Under the pieces are notes generated by a model. It did no database searches and was not told where the DNA came from. It worked only from the letters and a program-made list of their open reading frames with translations. From Tenacibaculum sp. MAR_2009_124 (GTDB lineage: Bacteria; Bacteroidota; Bacteroidia; Flavobacteriales; Flavobacteriaceae): a stretch of 64,000 bases of DNA. Of this stretch, positions 57,346 through 64,000 are shown piece by piece. Each line of letters opens with the position of its first letter. Within the stretch, counting starts at the first letter, position 1. Location of the stretch: positions 1,445,001 to 1,509,000 of the forward strand of contig NZ_FNSF01000001.1 of assembly GCF_900105455.1 (NCBI RefSeq). The letters run 5' to 3'. The translations under genes and the position numbers were made by a program.

Positions 57346-58725
57346 TTATATTTTCTGAACTCCTATAAAAATGCATGCCCCGCTTAAAATTAGCATTATA
57401 AATAGTATCGGTAGTATTGAATTGAATACATTTTCTCTCTGGGCATTATTAAAATACTCAGGTTTATAACTTTTCCAATCTACATCGCTTACCTTAACAT
57501 TATCGAAAACTTTTGGATAAAAATCTAATCGTAATCTTTCATGAAAGCTCGATGTAGCCTTTAAAAAATTCATCTGATCTGCTAAACTAGTCTTCGCAAT
57601 TGAGTTCATCGTTAATTGTACCTGTAATGGCGGGAAAAACCTCGCTATACTTTTCCCTAGATCTTCTCTCTTTTTAATTTTATCATTCAGTAGTCCTCTT
57701 TCTAATATTGATTCATCATCACCCATTTGCTGCATCGCGTAATACCATAACCATGAAAATCCATTCTCTTTAACACCATATTTTTTGAACTGTGGATAAT
57801 GATTATAAAACTTTTCCATGGTTGCTCTTTTATCGGTGTCCCATTTTTTATGATACCCATCACGTTGTTTTATTATCATTGTAAACGCCTCTTTCACTGG
57901 ATATTTATTCGTGATATAGTTATTTGTCATTACTGGCAGAAGAACCACTAAAACTAACCATAGAGTTAACAGAACGATGGCATTAGTATTGGATGATTTT
58001 CTTAATAAAACAACAAAAAAACTTACTAAAAACCAGAATATTATATATGTAAAACTAATAATAGTAATATACCAGAAATCCAAATCAACGGATATTCTTA
58101 AGAATACTTTTGAAGCTAAAATTAAGAATATCAATATTAGAGAAACAAATAAAAAGCGAATAGATAATTTTAATAGCAAGTACTTAAATAAAGATCGTTC
58201 CTGAATTCTTACCATTTTCCATGTTCCTTTTTCTTCTTCCTCAGACAGTAAATTAAAATTTAAGGCTATTACAATTAAGGGAAACAGGCAAATCATTAAA
58301 AAACTAAAATCTAAATTTCCAACTTGTAAACGCATTGGATTGACTAAGTCCGTATCGTATTTTTGGCCTTCTAAATTTAATATACTTACATTCTGAATAT
58401 GTGAATTAACATCACTTTGCCCAATGGCTAATCCTGCTATTGGTTTTAAAGAGTTAATAAATGAAAACTTTAAATAATATAACAACAAACCAATATCATC
58501 TTTATGAAGATCAACTTGTGTAATTAAATGTTTCTCTTGTTGTTCTATAGTTTTTTCTATTGCAATCTGTTTCTGATTTAAAAATTGTTTTCCAGTACCG
58601 ATACTTAACGTACCCAAAAAAATTGAAATTCCCAACACTAAAAACACCGTTTTTGATCTAAAAAATTGCTTGATTAATAATGTGTACACTTTATATAATT
58701 TTAAATCGGTTAGAAAATTTAACAA
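57346..58725 (-). CDS. ABC-2 type permease, DUF3526 family (second)
   Basis: This 459-residue inner-membrane protein has about six transmembrane helices (about 27-43, 140-158, 185-205, 212-240, 247-266 and 438-456) and a large periplasmic domain (about 270-430) with DUF3526-type phrases such as KWDTDKRATMEKFYNHYP. It is paralogous to the gene just upstream, and both would form the membrane heterodimer with the ATPase encoded at 62659. The start is TTG at 58725, inside the 3' end of the preceding gene (35-bp overlap); there is no better start. The coupled-translation arrangement is consistent with a 1:1 heterodimer. Confidence 0.82.
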   Translation of the reverse strand: MLNFLTDLKLYKVYTLLIKQFFRSKTVFLVLGISIFLGTLSIGTGKQFLNQKQIAIEKTIEQQEKHLITQVDLHKDDIGLLLYYLKFSFINSLKPIAGLAIGQSDVNSHIQNVSILNLEGQKYDTDLVNPMRLQVGNLDFSFLMICLFPLIVIALNFNLLSEEEEKGTWKMVRIQERSLFKYLLLKLSIRFLFVSLILIFLILASKVFLRISVDLDFWYITIISFTYIIFWFLVSFFVVLLRKSSNTNAIVLLTLWLVLVVLLPVMTNNYITNKYPVKEAFTMIIKQRDGYHKKWDTDKRATMEKFYNHYPQFKKYGVKENGFSWLWYYAMQQMGDDESILERGLLNDKIKKREDLGKSIARFFPPLQVQLTMNSIAKTSLADQMNFLKATSSFHERLRLDFYPKVFDNVKVSDVDWKSYKPEYFNNAQRENVFNSILPILFIMLILSGACIFIGVQKI

Positions 58726-60136
58726 TAGAAAAAAAGATTAATAAACACCAAAAACATAATGCCATAATCCCTAATATTTGATTATTTATTGTGTTTGATA
58801 TAGAAATAAAACGATAATCAAACTTTGGAGCTGACTTCCAGTACTCTTTATCTACAACATGAACTTTACCTTCACTGCTTTTTGCTTTGTTACTTATAAA
58901 TTTCATTTGTAATTCATTCATGTATTGTGACTGTTTATATCTATAGTTCTCTGTTTGATTTAGAAAACTTACGTACGTATTAAAATCAGTTCCTGATAAT
59001 CCCATAGACAAGTTTTTAATGGCTAAATACGGATTAAGAACTACTAAAATATTCGGGACACTGTTTTGATTTCTATACGAATTTATTAGCTTTTTGTGCA
59101 TTATATTATAAATAATTGCAGTTTGCTCTTCTCCTTTACTCATAATGAATCCGCCATAATTAAAAGGTAAGTCGTTAACATCTTTTACATCATTAGCAAC
59201 TAGAATAGAATCTTTCAAGTTTATAAAATAAGGATCATTAGGATTATGACTATCTCCTCGCTTCGAAACTTCCTCTTCTACCGCAGCTCTAAATTCAATT
59301 TTAGAAAGATTCGGGTATAACGAATTTCCAACGACCTGTGCTGTCTTAGGAATAATAATAAAAAAAAGTAGCCACCCTCCTAACAAACTTAATAAGGCTC
59401 TATTAGAGTTAGTACTTATTCCCGAAATTAACACTGTAACAAAAGTTAATATCAAATAAAAAACTATGTAAAAAATACTGATTAAGACAACTCTCTTCAT
59501 TAAAGAACTATGAACCCCTTCAAAATCTATAAAAGCAATCGACCATAAAGCCAAAAGACCAGGAATAAAAAATAACCCCGAAACAAAAAAAAGCCCTAAA
59601 GATTTACCTAAAAGAATTTCTTTCATATTTAGTCCCTGCGAATAGAATATTTTGAGAGTACCATTTTCTTTTTCTGAGCTAATGGCTGAATACCCAATAA
59701 AGAAAATGATTAAAGGTAGTATAAGCTGTAATAGCATAGCAATGTTTAAATCACCAAAACGAATTAATCCAGAAGATAAACTGGCCTCAGAAAAGTTTGC
59801 TGTATTTTGCCTATGAGCCTCCAGGAATATCGAATTGCCTGTATAGCTTTCAATTCCCGAATCAAATATACTCAATGGATGCTGTACACGAAAAGCAAAT
59901 GTACCAAAGTGAGCCATTCTATGTGGGTGTTTGTCAGGATTTTCTTCCCAGCTTTTTCTTGCTTTATCTTGATGGTTTTCGATAGAATGATGCTTGTTTT
60001 CAAATGCATTCCATCCATTAAAAGTAACATACATTAGCGCTGAAATAAATACCAAAAACAGTGCTAAAAGACCTTTAGTATTAAAGGTCTTTTTGAAAAA
60101 CTGTTTTGCTATTAACATAACTACTTGTATCTTCAT
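58691..60136 (-). CDS. ABC-2 type permease, DUF3526 family (first)
   Basis: This 481-residue inner-membrane permease has an N-terminal helix (about 20-40), then a large periplasmic loop with a His-rich segment (ENPDKHPHRMAHFG). A helix cluster (about 130-260) contains the ABC-2 phrase EKENGTLKIFYSQGLNMKEILLGKSLGLF. A second soluble part and a final helix near residue 460 follow. The His-rich stretch on the periplasmic side could bind metal, but this is inference. It follows the TonB-dependent receptor gene by 5 bp and overlaps the second permease gene. Confidence 0.85.
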   Translation of the reverse strand: MKIQVVMLIAKQFFKKTFNTKGLLALFLVFISALMYVTFNGWNAFENKHHSIENHQDKARKSWEENPDKHPHRMAHFGTFAFRVQHPLSIFDSGIESYTGNSIFLEAHRQNTANFSEASLSSGLIRFGDLNIAMLLQLILPLIIFFIGYSAISSEKENGTLKIFYSQGLNMKEILLGKSLGLFFVSGLFFIPGLLALWSIAFIDFEGVHSSLMKRVVLISIFYIVFYLILTFVTVLISGISTNSNRALLSLLGGWLLFFIIIPKTAQVVGNSLYPNLSKIEFRAAVEEEVSKRGDSHNPNDPYFINLKDSILVANDVKDVNDLPFNYGGFIMSKGEEQTAIIYNIMHKKLINSYRNQNSVPNILVVLNPYLAIKNLSMGLSGTDFNTYVSFLNQTENYRYKQSQYMNELQMKFISNKAKSSEGKVHVVDKEYWKSAPKFDYRFISISNTINNQILGIMALCFWCLLIFFSIVKFSNRFKII

Positions 60137-60141
60137 ATAAG

Positions 60142-62628
60142 TTAAAATTTATACGTTACATTCATTAAAATATTTCGTGGAGCTCCTGGTGCCAATCTGG
60201 AAGAATTTAAAGCCCCTAACCAATACTTTTTATTAAATACATTGTTTACTTTTAAAGTTAACTGAATGTTTTCATTCAATGCTGGTTTATAATAAACAGC
60301 CGCATCAAAAACGGTATACTCAGGTAATAATAAGCGATCGCCATACCAAGAATATTTATCTCCACTGTATTGCGCACCCAGTCCAATTCCTGCTCCTTTT
60401 AAAGTTTCATTAGTAAAATCATATCTACCCCAAAAATTTGCACTATGCTTTGGAGCTCCTCCTATACGTTTTCCTAACAAATCAGGATTATCGTCTTCTG
60501 TTATTTCAGCATCATTAAAAGCATAAGAAGCCATAACTTGAAAATTTGGAGCTAAATAACCTGAAAAATCGGTTTCAAAACCTCTACTTCTTTGTTCCCC
60601 TCGAGCGACAAGATTCTCTAAATCGTAGGTATCTCCAAGTAAAATATTCTTTTGAGTAATATCAAAAATTGAAAAGTTAAAAAAAGCTCTACCATTAAAA
60701 AACTCTCCTTTAGCTCCTATTTCCTTTAAGTTACTCTTCAAAGGATCAAACCTTCCTGGAGAAGCAGACCAGAAAAACCCTTCGGCCGCTGGAGATAATG
60801 ATACTGTATTGGTTTGAGGTTGAAAACCTTCTAAATACGTTGCATAAGCGCTTATATTCTTCGAAATTTCATATGTTAATCCTATTCTAGGTATAAAAGC
60901 CTCATTTGTAAATTCCTGTTCATCTCCCTTATAATCAAAAATATCTTTAAACCATTCGTATCTTAAATTAATTAAGGCCGAAAATTTTCCTATTTTAAAC
61001 TGATTTTGAACATAAATACCATTTGATGTTGTTAAATTTGCTGGAATTCCAAACTCCGAAATAGTATAATCTTTTGTAACTCTTATATTGTTTGATGGAT
61101 TTTCTAAATCAAAATGAGGTACATTAGGTTTTGGCATTATTACCCCATTCATTTGTATTGTTTGAAAATCTCCAGCGTTGGTAGGGTCAAAATTTCCCAC
61201 AGAACCATCTATTTTCAAATATCTTCTTGCTGTATTTTGACCACCACCAATTGTTCTTTCCCAGCGTGTTCCATCGTATCCTATTAATAATTTATTGGTA
61301 GTGCTTTTCCCTTTAAAATCAAAATTCATAAAGGCACTGAAATTATCAGTATCCCAAAACTGCTCTCTTTCTACATATCTCATTGTCGCCAAAGTTGGTA
61401 TTGCATCACCATTAATATTTACGGCGGCCCTATTTTCCGTTCTATGTTCTGCTAAATCTTCTTCCCAAGTTTGCTTCATATAAGAAGCATTAAACCCAAT
61501 ATTATCCGTAATTTTTCTTGTAAAATTGGTCATTATTATAACTTCCTTAGATTTAAAAAAGTCATTTGAAGCCCCTACATTAAGTGATATCGGAGTACTA
61601 TTTAAGTCAAACTCTCCATTTATTCTACCAAAAATTGGCTGCCCTCTATCTAAATTTCCAACACCATTACTATAAATTAATTCTACGTTTAATGCCGTTT
61701 TATTATTGGGTAAATAACTAATCGATGGTGTAATCAAAAATGTATTATTTTTCACCAAATCCCTGAAAGAATTTGCTTCTTGAAACGCAGCATTAAATCT
61801 ATATAACAATGTTTTATTTTCGTTTAATGGCCCTGTAAAATCGGCTGCAGCTCTAATAGTACCAAAACTACCTGTAGATAATGATAGTTGGCTGTACTCT
61901 TCAGCTAAAGGTTTTTTTGTCACCATATTTACAGTTCCTCCAGGGTCTGCACTTGAGAAAGTTACAGACGACGGTCCTTTAATCACTTCAACACGCTCTA
62001 AATGAGATGTTATAGGTTGTAAGAAGTAATATTGACGTGTTCTCATTCCATTTAATATTTGTCCATCATCCGCCTGCGTAATACCTCGAATATTATAATG
62101 GTTATATAATCCTGTAACGGTTACATTACTAACTCGTTTAACTGCTTCAGTCAGCCTAAATGCCTGATCATCTTCTATATATTCTTTTGTTACCGAAGCT
62201 ACTGACTGTGGCAACTCTTTATTCTTAAAAGCAGTTTTAGTTGCTGAAAAGGAATAATCACTATTATAATCTTTTCGCTTTCTTCCTAAAACTTCAACCG
62301 TTTGTAAGAATTCTTCAGACTCCTTCAATACAATTGTTCCAACATCTAAGTCCTGACCTTTCAATGTTTGAATTGTTTTCGTTACATTTTGATAACCAAC
62401 AAACGATATATTCATTAAATATTTCCCTTTCTCATTAACCTGAATACTAAAAACCCCATCTGAGTGGGTAGAAACTCCTTTAGTTTTTTGTGAATTAGTT
62501 AGGAGAACATTTGCCCCAAATATGGGGTTATTACTATGATCTAAAACTCTCCCTGATATTTTAGATTGTGCAAAGCTTATTTGAACTGCAAAAAGTATTA
62601 TTGCCAGTACGTTTTTAGTGTGTCCCAT
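60142..62628 (-). CDS. TonB-dependent siderophore-type receptor
   Basis: This 828-residue outer-membrane protein has a signal peptide (about 1-20, ending SFAQS), a CarboxypepD_reg-like domain (22-105), a plug domain (about 125-240) and a 22-stranded barrel. The plug contains ELPQSVASVTKEYIEDD, YNIRGITQADDGQILNGM and ERVEVIKGPSSVTFSSADPG. The C-terminus ends in NVTYKF. The plug phrases place it in the FhuA/FpvA-like siderophore receptor group rather than SusC. No SusD partner is encoded. It stands between ABC ATPase and permease genes on the same strand, so receptor and inner-membrane transporter form one uptake (or modification) system. Confidence 0.93.
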   Translation of the reverse strand: MGHTKNVLAIILFAVQISFAQSKISGRVLDHSNNPIFGANVLLTNSQKTKGVSTHSDGVFSIQVNEKGKYLMNISFVGYQNVTKTIQTLKGQDLDVGTIVLKESEEFLQTVEVLGRKRKDYNSDYSFSATKTAFKNKELPQSVASVTKEYIEDDQAFRLTEAVKRVSNVTVTGLYNHYNIRGITQADDGQILNGMRTRQYYFLQPITSHLERVEVIKGPSSVTFSSADPGGTVNMVTKKPLAEEYSQLSLSTGSFGTIRAAADFTGPLNENKTLLYRFNAAFQEANSFRDLVKNNTFLITPSISYLPNNKTALNVELIYSNGVGNLDRGQPIFGRINGEFDLNSTPISLNVGASNDFFKSKEVIIMTNFTRKITDNIGFNASYMKQTWEEDLAEHRTENRAAVNINGDAIPTLATMRYVEREQFWDTDNFSAFMNFDFKGKSTTNKLLIGYDGTRWERTIGGGQNTARRYLKIDGSVGNFDPTNAGDFQTIQMNGVIMPKPNVPHFDLENPSNNIRVTKDYTISEFGIPANLTTSNGIYVQNQFKIGKFSALINLRYEWFKDIFDYKGDEQEFTNEAFIPRIGLTYEISKNISAYATYLEGFQPQTNTVSLSPAAEGFFWSASPGRFDPLKSNLKEIGAKGEFFNGRAFFNFSIFDITQKNILLGDTYDLENLVARGEQRSRGFETDFSGYLAPNFQVMASYAFNDAEITEDDNPDLLGKRIGGAPKHSANFWGRYDFTNETLKGAGIGLGAQYSGDKYSWYGDRLLLPEYTVFDAAVYYKPALNENIQLTLKVNNVFNKKYWLGALNSSRLAPGAPRNILMNVTYKF

Positions 62629-62658
62629 TGTTTATTGTTTAATTCGATTTTTTAGTTG

Positions 62659-63348
62659 TTAAATTGTCTTTACATAAAGTTCTTGTAATTCTTGAGCGGA
62701 AATATTCTTTGTTTCAGCAATATGAACAATAGCCCCTTCTTTCATAATGCCTATTCTTGCTCCTATGTTTGCAGCGTTAAAAATGTCGTGAGTAGCCATT
62801 AAAACCCCAACACCTTTTGCTGATAATTCCTTGCATGTCTTTGCAAATTCCATAGAAGCCTTCGGGTCTAATCCTGAGGTTGGCTCATCCATTAATATGT
62901 AAGAAGCATTTTTTGCCAAAGCAATGGCTATTCCAACCTTCTGACGCATTCCTTTTGAATACGTCGATAGCCTTTTTTCATATACTTCTTCTTTTAAATT
63001 CACTTGTTCTAAATGAGCATGCAATTTTTCTTTTGAATATTTAAATCCAGCCAAGCGGCTAAAGAAATCTAGATTCTCAAGCCCTGTGAGATTCCCATAC
63101 AACTGAACGATTTCCGGAATATAGGCTATAGAACTTCTGTTGGATGTATTCGTAATTAGAACGTCATCAATATATGCCTCCCCAGAAGAGGGTTCTAATA
63201 AACCTAGAAAAATATTAATTGTTGTAGTTTTTCCTGCACCGTTTTGCCCTAATAGGCAAAATATTTCACCCGGAGCTACAGAGAAACTAAGATCATTAAG
63301 CGCTAGTATACCATTATAGTATTTACTAAGCTTCTTTGCTTGTAACAT
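62659..63348 (-). CDS. ABC transporter ATP-binding protein
   Basis: This 229-residue ATPase has Walker A GQNGAGKTTTIN, a Q-loop variant with Glu (IAYIPEIVQLYGNLTG), a signature variant YSKGMRQKVGIA, Walker B YILMDEPTSGLDP and the H-switch ATHDIF. It is of the ABC-2 / NosF-CcmA-like group that pairs with DUF3526 permeases. The gene is the first of the main operon, 30 bp upstream of the TonB-dependent receptor. A nearly perfect palindrome lies 33 bp upstream of its start and may regulate the operon. Confidence 0.93.
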   Translation of the reverse strand: MLQAKKLSKYYNGILALNDLSFSVAPGEIFCLLGQNGAGKTTTINIFLGLLEPSSGEAYIDDVLITNTSNRSSIAYIPEIVQLYGNLTGLENLDFFSRLAGFKYSKEKLHAHLEQVNLKEEVYEKRLSTYSKGMRQKVGIAIALAKNASYILMDEPTSGLDPKASMEFAKTCKELSAKGVGVLMATHDIFNAANIGARIGIMKEGAIVHIAETKNISAQELQELYVKTI

Positions 63349-63380
63349 GTTTATAATTTTAGTGAATTAAATAGTTGACA

Positions 63381-63400
63381 AATTCTTACGTGTAAGAATT
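63381..63400. promoter_or_regulatory. Candidate operator: 9-bp inverted repeat
   Basis: AATTCTTAC (63381-63389) and GTAAGAATT (63392-63400) are perfect inverted copies with a 2-bp centre. They lie 33 bp upstream of the ABC ATPase start codon. The size and symmetry fit a dimeric metal-responsive or TetR-like repressor. Confidence 0.5.
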
Positions 63401-63529
63401 AAAAGTCACATATGCTATCGTTAGTAATACTTGCCTTTATATAGTAGATACGACGCTATCGCGAAAACTACTAGATATTGTAATTATTTTAAAGCAATAA
63501 CTACCATAAGACAAATCATCATATGTATA

Positions 63530-63862
63530 CTAAAAAGAACTAGGTGGAGACCTAGATTGTTTGAAATAAAGTGAAACTGGAATGAATTGGTCTTCTTCTT
63601 TAAGAATATTGTTCGAAATAAATTGAAGAGGAATAAAAGTAAGTGATATTGTTTCAGCGTTCGCTATGCTCAGGTCTAAGTATACATCACAAATGAAGCA
63701 CTCTTCACTTATATCTGAAATACTAGCTTCACAAATATTTTTTGCTTTTCCTTTGGAGGAATGACTCAACTCATGATCAAAAGAATGAAACAAGACCAGC
63801 AGATGCATCATTAAAATAACACATGCTAAAGTCATACTTATTATATTTTGAAACTTTTTCAC
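63530..63862 (-). CDS. Small exported or membrane-anchored protein with His/Cys cluster
   Basis: This 110-residue protein has an N-terminal hydrophobic segment (about 8-26) followed by FHSFDHELSHSS (four His) and a Cys cluster, CEASISDISEECFICD, with CxxC. These are typical soft-metal ligands. Similar small proteins precede metal-related TonB receptors in Bacteroidetes, but I cannot name the family. The start codon appears to be GTG at 63862, directly after an AGGGGG stretch. It is 181 bp upstream of the ABC ATPase gene on the same strand and may belong to the same regulon. Confidence 0.65.
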   Translation of the reverse strand: MKKFQNIISMTLACVILMMHLLVLFHSFDHELSHSSKGKAKNICEASISDISEECFICDVYLDLSIANAETISLTFIPLQFISNNILKEEDQFIPVSLYFKQSRSPPSSF

Positions 63863-63887
63863 CCCCTGAAAATCATCATATAAGAAG

Positions 63888-63895
63888 CAAATATA
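63888..63895 (-). promoter_or_regulatory. -7 box upstream of the small His/Cys protein
   Basis: TATATTTG on the minus strand matches TAnnTTTG and would start transcription about 20 bp before the GTG start codon. The -33 element is not clear. Confidence 0.4.
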
Positions 63896-64000
63896 GTGTA
63901 ATTTAATTTTAAAAGACTAAATTAATTTTAGCTCAACTTGAAGTAAGAATCGTATTTTGAATTCAAAAATAATTTTCGGGTTGAACTGACTTGCATTACG

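Noticed and set aside
57184..57387. 67-residue plus-strand reading frame starting inside attR
   Set aside because: It starts with TTG in the attachment repeat, has low-complexity sequence and overlaps the end of the well-supported DUF3526 permease gene on the other strand.
60142..62628. SusC-type polysaccharide receptor
   Set aside because: The length and plug motifs fit siderophore receptors, and there is no SusD gene or glycoside hydrolase nearby.

Overview
The window is chromosomal DNA of a member of the Bacteroidetes, almost certainly Flavobacteriaceae. Evidence: the partial 16S gene and its leader, AT-rich sequence, genes with little Shine-Dalgarno signal, repeated TAnnTTTG promoter boxes, and lineage-typical proteins (DUF4294, a DnaX without a zinc module, MiaE, DUF3526 permeases, a SAM_5-type tyrosine recombinase). 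No tRNA gene or CRISPR array was seen.

Layout. 1-1615: the 5' two thirds of a 16S rRNA gene (minus strand) and its leader with three tandem promoter-like motifs. 1616-11900: core genes: a DUF4294 protein, an fdhD/molybdopterin oxidoreductase pair, a SPOR protein, a glycine-rich outer-membrane barrel, a CoA-pyrophosphatase-like Nudix enzyme, a lipid acyltransferase, an M42 peptidase, a VOC protein and a second Nudix enzyme. 11937-16462: a minus-strand operon of alkB, two sensor kinases that share a sensor but have different catalytic cores, and an orphan acidic protein. 16626-25786: dnaX, a cation/proton antiporter, a two-domain universal stress protein, a SulP transporter and PBP1C. 26011-37345: cytochrome P450, a DbpA-like helicase, a basic secretory protease lipoprotein, a phosphoesterase and a giant alpha-2-macroglobulin lipoprotein. 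37949-41106: miaE, a 9.6-copy heptamer repeat, DUF4268, DUF4870 and mnmE.

41089-57199 is a 16.1-kb integrated mobile element bounded by an 18-bp direct repeat that equals the last six codons of mnmE (Phe-Cys-Ile-Gly-Lys-stop). All its genes read in one direction: tyrosine integrase, unknown membrane protein, excisionase-like HTH, a replication-type winged-helix protein and a DnaC-like ATPase, a MobV relaxase, a VirD4-type coupling protein, a membrane protein, a TraO-like and a repeat-expanded TraQ-like lipoprotein. It lacks the rest of a type IV secretion system, so it is best read as a mobilizable element needing a helper. A non-coding 0.8-kb region holds a hairpin whose core differs at one base from the pMV158 nick site, matching the MobV relaxase, between two 90-bp direct repeats. 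Cargo follows: two membrane proteins (one with a C2HC zinc finger) and a translationally coupled DNA methyltransferase / PD-(D/E)xK nuclease pair. The target site and the carriage of a few transfer-pore homologues resemble SGI1 of Proteobacteria, apparently by convergence.

57346-63862: a minus-strand cluster of a small His/Cys-containing membrane protein, an ABC ATPase, a TonB-dependent siderophore-type receptor and two DUF3526 ABC permeases, probably for metal or metallophore uptake. All calls come from reading the sequence; no database search was run.
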